Origin: Nyssa sinensis
Lineage: Eukaryota; Streptophyta; Magnoliopsida; Cornales; Nyssaceae
Assembly (NCBI GenBank): GCA_008638375.1
Contig: CM018051.1
Span: 35,612,240-35,676,239 of the forward strand
Reading direction: 5' to 3'
DNA length: 64,000 nucleotides
Position 1 is the stretch's first letter. The number at the start of each line of letters is the position of its first letter. Shown piece after piece: positions 22,451 to 34,300 of this stretch. The notes under the pieces were generated by a model, which worked only from the letters and a program-made list of their open reading frames with translations, was not told where the DNA came from and made no database searches. A program made the position numbers and the translations under genes.

Positions 22451-25400
22451 TTAGTTTCAGTCCACTTGTTCCAATTTTCAGTTGACTTAATGTGTTTCCA
22501 GTCAACTGAATTGGTCACTGAACATGTTAAACTTATTATTTTGGGATCCTTTCAATCTCTTTTGAACCCATTCCTTAACAAACACTAATAAAATCCATAT
22601 GGGACGATTACAATCACATGGAAATATCTTATATACACATATTCCCATGTTTAATAATACATATAGCTACTTTAATTCTCATTAAGACACTAAGAGATCT
22701 AATTTACTCATTCTTTGCTCAGAATGGATTTATAGTTCATCTACATACATACATACCTAAGTTCTATGCTTGGAAGTATTGCTATATACAAATCTTCTTC
22801 AAATTCACACATGGTTTAAGTCATTCATCAGAATAAGTTCAACATTACATATCAAATATTAAGTTTTACAAAAAATCAAATCTAAATAACACTTGATGTC
22901 AAAATCCAAGAATTCATGTAACATTGATCTTCAAAAGGGTATATCCAAAAGGAAGTGCATCCAAGAACGCCTTCAAGTCATTGACTTTGCGCCATCTCCT
23001 ACATCTAGTAAAAGGTTAAAACAACGCCTCCGTAGAGGAATCTAACAAAAGGAGAAACTTTAGTGGTGCCACGCGGATGCTTGTGCTTGTATAGTGGTAA
23101 GTTATATGTGACAATACAATTTACACATCTATAATTCTCAATCTCAACTTTATAATTTGTTCTTCAATGATCTAAACCCAAAGAAACATACACACATGTA
23201 TTTGTCACGTAGCAGTCACAATATAGTCTATGTATAAAGATTACATATCACAAGCATGTGATAGAGCATACAAACTATTTTAGCAAACATATGGTAGGCA
23301 TAACATATCCTAGGGTTCATATATACAAAGAAATCAAGATCTACTCATCACGTAACATTTTAATGAACGATTCAAAAGACTTTGAACACAAAAAAGACCA
23401 CAAAAAGGAAGAAGATAAAACCAATCATACATAAGGACACAATATTTACATACTTCCATCATTTCAACTGTCACAACCCAAAATCCATCCTACGCGGATC
23501 TCGAGGACGTGATGCCAGTTGGCCACCTTTTCAATTTTCTCCACCGACAATGCGACCAACCAAAGGCAACTTCTGAACTTTACAATGAATTGCATTCTAA
23601 AAGTAGGGTCAAAGTAGTGGAAATTAAAACCTTTTTAAATTGAAAATGCAACTCATCCAAACACATCAGCGCACGTCTAGAATTAGTCACCAAATATCTC
23701 TAGAGTATCGATATACATGCCCTAATGCGTCCATTCCATATCAGTGAATTACTTAAAGCGGAAGTTACACCAATACAGTTCAGCAATTTAAACTCATCTC
23801 CAATGATCAACAATCATGATATCTCCAAGTACCACTTAATCATAATGATCTGATATACTAGGCTAACCTCATCACTAATGATGTAGTATTATAATGCATA
23901 ACTTTAAAGTTGACCTTACAATGTTTGCGTACGATCCTTGACTTGGAGTTCATATTGTTAAGGTCAATCGTTGTGCATCACTAGTCCCACTAGTTATCTC
24001 ATTTCATTTCATCCCACATAATGTCACCTGAAAAATGTTAGATAAATGGAATGAGCTTAAACAAGCTCAGTAAGTAAATTCCTAGCTTTGCCATGGTTCA
24101 GGGTTAGTTCACAAGAAAAGTAGAAGAAAGGGATAACAGATAGCCAATAGCCAAATGAGCAACAAAATATACATAGCCAGTCACCAAGATACGTAACAAT
24201 GACCCGAGGGTCCTAAAGGCTTATCCCAAAATAAGATATAAGAAGATAGCAATAATGAATCCAATAACCGGGATCTAGCCAATCATGATAATATGCTGCC
24301 ACAATAATTACGATAGTCAATCAAAAGTATAACATGCTTGCATAGAATATGATCATTCACAGGGCATAAAACATGATCATTCAATGAATAAAAGAATAAA
24401 TCATCATCGAGTTCTAATAACCCAGAAATGCGTGAATCACCCGGGACCCGGCATACCCCACTAAAACGCATGCTCAGATCCGCCTCGGTTCTTCAGGCTC
24501 TCTGAAAGGCGTTAGAGCTCTTTCACTACAGGTCTCGAAGGAAATACAAGACCCCAAAGGGTCTTTCCCCCACGCAATCTGTGAATAAATGGACCGTTGT
24601 GATTGAGCACAACCCCAGACACATAGAAAATATCATGATCAATAAAATTCCACACAGTATGTACAACCGTACAAAACAATTGATATCACAATCAACAAGT
24701 CATGAAGTGTATGGAATAACAAGATTTCTATCAAGATTAGGTCATGGTATAATAGTACAATGATACTCAAGTATCAGTGATCAGTTTCACAATAATGTAA
24801 GCAAGCAAGTCAAATTCAAAGAATAGGCATAACCGATAACCACAAAACGATTGGCTTCAAGTCAAGTACTTTAGGTAGTGATAGAGTACAAAGTTGGCAG
24901 CATAAGAAAAATAACGTGACTAGCTGGAAAAGGACCACATAACAAAGTTCAGATTTACTTACATCGGTTTCTTAATATCACATTCTCCATTTACAAGTAC
25001 TCTGATAATCTCCAGATACCTCAGGCATATCCTTGCATAGCCTGAATAATCATCATTAATTACAGACAGATCAGAATTCATTCATTCATTCATGTCTTAT
25101 TCATCATCTTAGGAGTCTATCAGATGGCCTAATTAAGTTCATTGGCCTATTACCCACTCTTTGGTTTTCAACTTATGTTATTAAATTCCTTAAATAGGCT
25201 TAGCAGTTGTCCGAATAATATTTTAAGTCATTTTGACTCCAGTTGTTATCAATTAAGCACTTATTTTCCCTTAGGGGCAAAATGGTAATTTTGTCATTCT
25301 TGCCCCGAACCCTATCATGGTCCTCAGAATAGTCCACATATCGTATATATAAATTTTTGAGTCTTTTGGACTTTATTTGGTATGTACTTTTGATCATCGG

Positions 25401-25576
25401 GACACATCGGTCATTTTTCATTTTTTACGTTGACTGTTCCGGAGTCATATTTAGCCCTTTAATTTACATCATTATACTTATGACAATTAATTACATCAGA
25501 TTGACCTTTATTCGGCCTTTACTTATCATTTTCTATGTTTAGGGGTATTTTAGTCATTTCACATGTTGTATAGCTA

Positions 25577-25960
25577 AATTTTTTGGGACCTCAGTTCATA
25601 AAATGGACCTCACCATTAGGTCCAGAGCGTCTGACATAGTTAAATCGGACTATCTTTTGTGTTTATTTGGCCCTGGGCATCATTAGTGGCAATTCAGTCA
25701 TTTACCATTTGTGTGTCTGTATTTTTTTTTTTTTTTTCGGAACTTGGTTTCACAAATCGGACTTCACCGTTGAGTCCAGAATGTCCAACACAATCAAAAT
25801 AGGCTATCTTTTATTTTTATTTGGCCCTAGGTATCATCAGAGGCAGTACGGTCATTTACTATTCACGTATTTGTATTTTTCGGAACTTGATTTCCCAAAT
25901 CGGACTTCACCATTGAATCCGGAATGCCTAAAATAGTAGAAATACACTATTCATCTATTT
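25577..25960 (-). repeat. Three copies of an approximately 145-bp LTR module
   Basis: Units start near 25577, 25735 and 25878 with TTTT(C/G)GGA(A/C)CT, then AAAT(C/G)GAC(C/T)TCACC, TCC(A/G)GAATG, and a conserved ATCAT(T/C)AG(T/A)GGCA then GTCATTTAC. The first and second are separated by a 17-bp T run. It is shared with the LTRs at 17771 and about 12698. Confidence 0.75.
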
Positions 25961-27618
25961 TATTTGGACTCTATTTGACGTATTTAATGTCCAAGGGTAA
26001 AATAGTAATTTTAACCCAATTAATAAAATAATTAAAATAATTATTTAATTATTTAATTATTTTTCCAGGGGTGTATACGCATAATTTCTTTAAAATCTAG
26101 GCCAGTGTATAATTTCACAAAATAGTTGGGGTCAAAACTAATTTCAGAAACATTTGGGGGTTCAAAACAGAATTTCCTAAAATAAAGGTTCAGAACCGTT
26201 TGATTTTAGGGTTCAATTTGTTGAACCGGTCCAAAACCCTAAAACCATCCGGTTCACTTCCATTCAGAAAACCTGAATACAATATTCTTATTATTCCCAA
26301 TTGGTCCCTTATCCACGGTTTGGACAGACCTGATCCCTAATTCTAGATTTATTATCCGTGTCACCAAACAGACTGGTTTCAGTTTAATTTTAAACGTCTC
26401 ACCTAACCGTTTATGAGGCGGGTCGGGTCTCGACCCGAACCCGAAACCGACCCGAAGTCCGGACCGCACTGTTCATCGTTTTCCCTCTTTTTCCCCAGTT
26501 TTGCCCTAATTTCCAGTTTCTTTCCTTTTTGATTTCGTGATATTTTGGCCACAATTTCTTACTGCTATGCATCCCAAATTGCTCTTATAGGTTAGACCAA
26601 CATCTTGGCATTCATTTGGTGCCTCGAATCAAGCTCACACGTTTGGTTCAACCTTGGATAACCGAACCTGCAACTGGTCCCTACATGCTCATTTTTGGCT
26701 TAAAGTTGATGGGGTTTCGTCTGTGGTGACCTACTGATCATGAGGTTCAAGACCCCGTTCACAAATTTCAATTTTGGTGTCGTTTTGTGAGGTTGACCAT
26801 CAAGACCCGAACCTGCACCTTGACTTTCAGTGACCTTCTTATGTGATTTTGGGTCTCGTATTTAGGTTTTTGGAATGCTAGGAGAGTCTAGATCAGGTCT
26901 TGAGTGTCAGAACTTGGTTTCTTACAGGGCATTTCAGACCTGCTATCCCAAGGTGTATCAATGGCGGTATCTCACTGGTTTGGTGTTCTTCAAGCCTATC
27001 CGACCCTCCCAGTTAACTTATAATAGTCCCTAGGTCTCACAGTAGCTCATACATGCAGTTTATATGGCCTCAAATGACTGAAACAGTAAGCAAAAAGAGG
27101 AAAAGGAAATATTTTAGGTTTTGGCATTTACCTTGGTCGGCCACTGCTCCCTCATTCATGGCTCAGTTCTGGTCTTTAGGCCTTTCCAAATGCAGTCACA
27201 CCTCCTTCTTGTGCACTTTCAATGGTCATACACACACCATGGACATACACATACAAGCAAGGCCTCACACACCATGGTTTCTCTCATTAGCAGCCCTCTT
27301 TCTCTTTAAGTTTCTCACTCTAACAGATCTGTCATCACACACACTCTATTCTGATTTTTCACATAGCACCCATTGTGACTAAAGAGAATCACAATTATTA
27401 CATATAATATATACACTCCTATACATATTCATATATATATATGTGCTTGTAAGGCTTTAGGTGTGATGACATAGGCTAGGGCAGAGGGTGATGTGGGCTG
27501 ATGTGGGGTGACTCAGGTGATGATGAGGGGTTTGCATGTATGGCCATTGGCCAATTTGGGTGGCAGACTCAGGTAACTTAATGTTATATACAATTCTGTT
27601 ATCTATATAAGCACAAGG

Positions 27619-27700
27619 ATGTTGGCAGCCAACTTGGTAACTTTTTGGGTGCCATGTGCTTGCTCATTTAGGTCAAGGGTTCAAGTCCCCTTGGCCACAC
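27619..27700 (+). other. tRNA-like sequence inside a giant LTR
   Basis: The plus strand reads CAGCCAACTTGGTAA, which resembles box A of a tRNA gene (TAGCTCAGTTGGTAG), followed about 45 bp later by GGGTTCAAGTCCCCTTGG, a good box B/T-arm with a plausible CCC-GGG stem. The 3' end is TTGGCCACAC, which could pair weakly with the 5' TGTTGGC. It looks like a decayed tRNA or a tRNA-derived SINE head, antisense to the LTR. Confidence 0.5.
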
Positions 27701-28733
27701 TTTTGGGCACTTTTCCATATTTTGGGCTTATGCACTGTTTAGCTGCACAGAATACTGTTTTAGCTATTTCCTCCGTAATTTCTTTTCCGTTGTTCCTTTC
27801 ACGACGCGGTTTCTTCCGAGGGTTTCGTATTTCAGTTACCTTTGATGTCAAGGGCCCCGCGTTGGTTATTATGTATTTGGGATTTCCATAGTTAGCTAAC
27901 TCGAGTTTTCACAGTGTTAAAATGTCATCATTTCATCTAATTAATTAGTAATTAGGCTCGGGTATTACGCCCTCATTTCTAACGCGTTTAATTATTTTAT
28001 CGGTCTATCGTGACCATCCAAAGATTCCCGATAAATCTTCATGATTATTCTTTATATCGGTTCTAATTAATAATTAGTAAACTAATTATTAATTTTGCAA
28101 GGTCAGGGTGTTACATCAACCACCAAACCCAATAAACATGAATATCACACCATGAGAAACATATATTTCACACATAATGCACATTCGCACCCTCATCTCA
28201 TCCTTAGGTTAGAAACCCTTACCTTAAATCTTGTAGATCTCGAAACCCTAGCTTGATTTTTGAACCTTGTAGCTTAAATCTTGAAAACCCTAGGTAGAAT
28301 CTCATGTATAAGCACTTGAAGTTAATGATCTTAGCCTTAGATGGCTTGAAGGTGCCATGGATTTAAGAGAAATTGAAAGAAAGAGAGAGGGGTTGAAAGC
28401 CCTAAAGGTGTGAGAGAATGAGAGAAATGAGTCATCTAAATCAGCTATGAGACCTTTTATACTATGGAAATCAAACTTTAGGGTTTCATGTGGCCAATTA
28501 CAATTATAGCCTTCATTAAACTATTTTCCATATTTTCCTACAATGTCTATTTTTGTCCATTCAACATATAATCTCTTCATTCCTTTAACTCAATTAATAT
28601 TATATGGTCTCTTATGTCCATTTAAAAATATTTCTTGGGATTGCACTCATGCAGACCCGCGAAAATAATAAAATGACTATCTTACCCCTATAGTCATTTA
28701 ATGGGTTTAAATAAGCTCCACTGTTCTCCACCA

Positions 28734-31700
28734 AATTCTCAAGGTTGATAAAAAAAAATATTTTTGTTTATTGGTCTCCCATATTATTATCCGTTTTGTT
28801 TGCCTAACATAAGAAATTTGACCATTTACCATTCACATCAATAGTGAGGTTCCCTTTTAAGGTACCTTATAAAACCCCAAATTTGGTAAATTTGAGTAGA
28901 TATAATCTAGAGCATTCACAAATGTTACAATATTCTTACTCAACAATTAGCTTATATACATTCATATTTGGTTAAGTCATTCATCTGAACACATTCACCT
29001 ACTATCAGAGATAATTATACTAGAAACCTCACCATTTTTGTTTGCATCTATTCATGTTCGATTACTCATAAGAGTTCACATGCCACCAGGCACTTATAGG
29101 CTTCTTAAAGTTTATTCATATATATTTCTCAAACTAGGCCAAATAACTTATCCCCGAGATACGAATATATAAGTCATTAAACTTTAATGTGATTATTATT
29201 TTTAAGCTTACTTGTCTTATTAATTAATCAATAGTTCACAACGTCACTCAACTTTATTACCCAAGTGCTAACTTACTCAATGTCTACCCCACATGCTACA
29301 CAAGCGATGTTTCACCCTCATGACAACCTTTACACCTCAACCATTTGGCCCACAAGGCATTGAAAAACGTGTCCTCACCCAATTAGAAAAGTATTGGCTC
29401 ACCGGACATCACCGTAACGCGAGTGTCTCTTGGTGTCTCGGCTTCATTAGTAAGCAGTCATATCATAGTGTAATATACTCTTCTGAAAACAACTACACAC
29501 ATATATATACCTCACATCATCTCACATAGTGCATTAGAAAACAAGGCCATAGGCATCTCTGCCAATGAAAAAAAAAATCATTTTATCAATTCCATCTTAT
29601 CCAACCTTGAACATGTTTATTTCATCACTAATAAGGTCTCCAATAATATCACAAACACTCATCACTTCAAACATACAAATATTCTATATGGATTCTCAAG
29701 GTAATTTGATACCATCAATAACACCGCTACACAATGATCAACACGAACACATTATAGGCTTCCCAATTTGAGTTTCTGTGGAAAAACAAATTCATTACTA
29801 TCTTTCTCATAGAACCTATAAGTATTCTTAACATAGACTTGCTTAAGTATCCCTATATATCCTTACTATTTTACCTAATTTTTTAAATTATACTCAAAAA
29901 TCATTACATATTTATTTTTGGAATAATAATCTTCTAAGGCTCATCATGGTACATCACTTACTCCTAGGCTAGGCTATAATGCTAATGGTCGACTGCTATC
30001 ATATCATATCATGATCCAATTAACACAACTAGTCCATAACAAAATCCTTAAAGCCATCATCATATGACTTTACAAAATGTTAACGGATTATCCTCAAAAA
30101 TCTCCTTTTTTTTTATTCATGTATCCATTAAGAACTCATAGATCACATGACAATTATGTATTCATATACTTGTACAACCACAAGTAAGAAGTAATATGAG
30201 TCACCATTAGACTCGTCGCATCACTCTCTCAAGTGTTATTACATCGACACAATTCATATTTTCAACTCATATCACAGGCACACAGGTCTACAAAAGGACA
30301 TCTCATGATCTCGAATCATTCATCTCTATAAATCGAGAGTTGCAGATACACATACATAATTCTTAATTCACATCATAAGCGTTCAGGTCTTCACATATTT
30401 TGTCACAAATCCATTTATCACTTCTCATGTACTTAAGAATGTAACTATTCACAATCCTGTCTTACTCATCCTAAATCATATCCCAATTTTCCTTCCAGAC
30501 CATGTCCATAGCACATTCCGAGTTTCAAGGGCCTGAACCTTCATTCTAGATTCTCAATCCGTATATTAATTCCGGACCAAGTCCATAAACAAATCTAGAC
30601 CACGTTTGCAAATCAGGATTAAGGCCTGTCCATCTGCCAAAGAACGTGTCTCTGAATAAAAAATTCCAGGTTTCAAGGGTCCGAACCCTTTCTAGAGCAT
30701 AATAATCTCAGGTATCTAGGGCTCGTACCCTATCACATGTGGGATCAACCAACACCCGATATCATTTCCACCTGGGATTGGCCAAACATCTAAAGGTCTC
30801 GTTTCCATTCTTAAGCTACTAACCCAAAGGCTTAGCTTGCTTCCTGCGCAAGGTTACGGCTCGAAGCCAAAGGGAGACACCATCCCCAACACTAAAGGCT
30901 ATGTATTATAAGGGCCTACCCCCTTGTCCAGGTATTATAAGGGCCTGCTCCCTATCCAGGCATTATAAGGGTCTACACTCTGTCCTCAAAAACTAAGCTA
31001 AATGTTCCATACTGCTATCCAATGATAGTCTGTGCACCTCAGCATATCATCAGCTATCATAGCTTTCCAAGATATAATGCCTCAAGGCCAAGTCTAAGAT
31101 CCATTCCAATTATAAATATCTAATTTATGCAATTCTCAAAACTTGACCATTTTCACATTTATATCAAGTCTCCAAACATTCATGTCTATATAAGATCAAT
31201 AGTCTCCAAGATAGGCTTCAAATTTAATCAATATTCAATACCAAACTTATTACACCACTATCATCTAAACTACCCGAGCCTAATTCCCATAGTCTCATTC
31301 TAAACGACCCCACTCATGGTGACTGGTAGAATTCTCCAAGATCACAGCTCCTTTTGTTACTAGGTGATGGGGAGGGGGGGCATCCATCACTTGTAACGTA
31401 GGACCTAATACCCATCAAACATTAACCATATCCTCAGCCGTGAAAATATTTCACATTGTTAAATCATGTTACTTTTACTGATTATCTCTATTGTCTCTAT
31501 ATCAATTAATTTCAAATTCACAATGATATAATTTTATTCACAATAATACTATTAATCACAGTATTGAAAACTCAATTTCTTGTGATTTAGTTTTTCTTTA
31601 CTTTTTCATAGTACATATAATTTCATCTTGATTGAATTCAAGGCATAATTCTCATAGATCATCTATTTCCATGAAGGAAAACCCCAAAACATTTAAAGTT

Positions 31701-32204
31701 TTGCACCCTAATCAGTTGTGGTCACTAAGTCCACCATATTGTTGACTATAGGAATTTCATCCACTGGATCTCTATTACTCTTTACATTAGTTTACACTTA
31801 CTCCCTGTAAAATGAGAGAGAGAATCCCATCCCTCCTTATTCTCATCAATAACTCTACAATTATAATCATGTATTTCCCGCTTTGTCTCCCAAATTAATC
31901 CCTTTATGAAATTTCAAAGCAGCTTATCAGTCATAGATAATTGAATTAAGTCGATTACCTTGCAAAGGTAACACAACGTATAAATTTATTTCTTATAAAT
32001 CCCTTCAAAGTTATAAAAATCATACAATTTCACTGTTATAATCACCATGATCAATTTCTTTAACTCCCTATGTTTTCAATATATCATATGAGTTTCCTTA
32101 AGTAGCTTCCAATATTATATTTTTTCTATTTCATTACATTTACTTAGGTTTAACTTCTACCAATTTTCATTCCATACAATTATGGTGTAATCTTAGCTTT
32201 CATT
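28734..32204 (-). other. G1 interior without recognisable coding domains
   Basis: About 3.5 kb, AT-rich, where protease, RT, RNase H and integrase would normally lie. No RT YxDD, integrase DDE or chromodomain-like segment was seen in either direction. It includes a short tandem repeat at 30903-30985. I interpret it as replacement or loss of pol, as in LARD-like elements. Confidence 0.6.
30903..30985. repeat. Tandem repeat, 28-30 bp x 3
   Basis: Three units start with TATTATAAGGGCCTACCCCC or a variant and end (T/C)CCAGG, with a period of 28-30 bp. The third has diverged (CATTATAAGGGTCTACACTC). Confidence 0.85.
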
Positions 32205-32960
32205 TTACATGTGGTTTGCATTTATACTGATAGCTAGAACAAATCTTACACAATTACATGAAAATTTAATTATTAGAAATATACCTTTAGTGCTAGAAGG
32301 TCTCGACGGTTCTCTTCTCACGATGATGGGATTAGCATCCGTGTTACTACCACAGTCTTGATAGTTTCTTCCTTGACCCTTCAATGGATCATTTGCTAAA
32401 ACAACGGTAGCCTCATGGATGTGTCTATGAACTTGGGCTAGTGATAAAAGTTGGGGTAGTCCAACAACGTCGAGAGCACCATTTTCTTGTGGACAATATT
32501 TCTTGATATGGCCTAACTGGTCACACTTGTAGCATTTTATAGCCTTTACTACCTTACTCTGGGCTGACACCCTCGATGGACATTCCATCTTACGATGTTT
32601 GGGTTGACGGCAATGATAGTATATGAGTTTTCCTTGGGTAGTCTTCCATCTAGGTTGGCGTGTTCTGGAAAGCTAACCAATGTTTGCCTATGAAGGTTTT
32701 TCATAGCCTCCATTTGTCTCTTTTCCTGCCTCTTTTCTAACCCTATTTGAGGTCCAATCCTATATCTTTTTGGGAAATTTTATTTTCCTTCCATGATCAT
32801 TAAGTCTCTCAGTCTTGTTCCTTCAAGGTATTGTTAGGCTTCATGTTGTGCTACTCTAGCTAGGTGTCCCATGGCCTTAGCCATGTCTTCGAGGATCTGG
32901 GCCCTTTCTACTGTCCCATAAGATGAGGAAGCTAATTCCTTTTGGTTTTCTTGAGGCTAC
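32205..32960 (-). pseudogene. G1 gag remnant with zinc knuckle
   Basis: On the minus strand a segment from about 32960 reads QENQKELASSSYGTVERAQI then LEDMAKAMGHLARVAQHEA, resembling the N-terminal part of gypsy Gag. The open frame 32588-32205 begins MECPSRVSAQSK and contains CYKCDQLGHIKKYC, a canonical CX2CX4HX4C knuckle. Stops and frame changes separate the parts, and the middle of Gag (the retrotrans_gag core) appears to be missing. Gag binds and packages element RNA. No pol follows downstream on the minus strand. Confidence 0.75.
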
Positions 32961-34280
32961 ATCTTCCTATATTGAAATAAAGGCATTAGGTGAAGAGCCT
33001 TCACTAGACCTCGCACAATCATACTAGGTAAGATTTTAAGTTTCATGTGCTTGATGTCATTCACATTGCTTACTATACACATTACTATACAACTTTATAT
33101 TAAACTTAACATATTCAATATATTCATTGCATGTCTAACCTTTGATTCATAATTTTTCCTCTCCACCCTTTTTAATTTCTTAGGACTATAAAAGCTAAAG
33201 GTTTTCAAGAATCACTATTCTAAACATAGAAATTCAACTCTCATATTATTAAGTATAACAACTCTCATTTGCATCTTATATATCATTTAATATAACAACT
33301 CCCTATTCAAATTTTAACTTGTAGTTTACCTTCTATGCAAACAACTAATCTCATATTTTCAAGTTTTATTTAGCAAGTGTTATTCATATTATCCCAACAT
33401 ATCTTCATCATGTAACTCAAGTTGTATTTCATTTCTAGTCCTTAACTCTAGGAAAACAATTTATCTCATTCTCCCTATCATGAATAATATCAAGAACATA
33501 CTCTTAAGAATATATAACTAGGTTCAGTAAGAGTGTGTTTCAGCTTCATTAGTATTACCTACTTCTTCTTTATACACAATAGTAGCCCTTCGAGCATTAA
33601 GGGTATACTACATTCGTTCTATTTATAGGTATACTAAAAATATTATTGTTAAGCAATTGTAGTTAACATCAGTATCTAACAAGCAGCCAAAGAATTTGAG
33701 TATATTACGCTCTTCATTTTCTTTTTATAAACACGCAAAAAGAATGTCATTATCAAACAACTACAACATGTATTATTATCAAACAAGCATCAAATTACAC
33801 ATGCTAATACAAAGTAAACATTACAACAAATTTAATCTCAAGAAATTCATAATATTTTGTATTATATCCATAGTACCTCATATAATACCATCAAAATACA
33901 CAATGAGTATCATTTACACATATACATATTTTTACATAGTCATGATAAATTCCTACATGGCACACAAGCAATTCCCCTAAAACTCATTTAACAAGTATAA
34001 GTAAGCATGGCATGAATTTTTCTTACTTGGGTTACTTTAACAAGTATAATCAAACTTAATAGTCAATCAACAAATTAGAGTTGTCCTTCAAGAGAAGTTA
34101 CTACACAACATATGCTTATATGACAAGTATTCATAATTTAATTTTCTGGGATTATTTTGAATACTACATTCAATTTCAGAATTCTAACTCATATTTAGGT
34201 TACTTAACCCATTCTGATCCAACTACTTAAGTGGCCCAAAAATTTTAAGTTTAATCCCGTCATTCTTAGGTATTCTAAAC
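32961..34280 (-). other. G1 5' leader region
   Basis: AT-rich sequence of 1.3 kb between the primer site and gag on the minus strand. Only short frames without domains are seen. No other feature was recognised. Confidence 0.5.
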
Positions 34281-34298
34281 CTAGAGCTCTGATATTAT
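34281..34298 (-). other. G1 primer-binding site (initiator Met-tRNA type)
   Basis: The minus strand reads TAATATCAGAGCTCTAG just downstream of the LTR end (GGTCGTGACA, then GAA). It matches the plant consensus TGGTATCAGAGC at 10 of 12 positions. It fixes the element's orientation as minus. Confidence 0.75.
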
Positions 34299-34300
34299 TC

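Larger units (their letters stand above)
23469..28115 (-). mobile_element. Giant solo LTR (4.65 kb), gypsy-type, minus orientation
   Basis: The plus-strand left end is TGTCACAACCCAAAATCC and the right end is GCAAGGTCAGGGTGTTACA. The perfect TSD TCAAC lies at 23464-23468 and 28116-28120. Independent proof comes from the uninterrupted partner LTR of G1, where the flanks meet at about 35823-35830 (TTTCAACCACCA). The left end is the reverse complement of the end of the LTR at 5205-8975. No retroelement domains were found. It contains three copies of the 150-bp module, a tRNA-like sequence, and the palindrome/CAG module near 24020-24090. Confidence 0.9.
21690..28733 (-). mobile_element. G1 3' LTR, interrupted
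   Basis: The own sequence is 21690-23468 plus 28121-28733, about 2.4 kb. Reverse-complemented it starts TGGTGGAGAACAG and ends GGTCGTGACA. To its right the minus strand reads CTTGAGAATT immediately before the LTR start, a decayed version of the purine tract GGGGGAGAATT common in front of gypsy LTRs. It is about 240 bp longer than its partner, which has a deletion near 34555. Confidence 0.8.
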
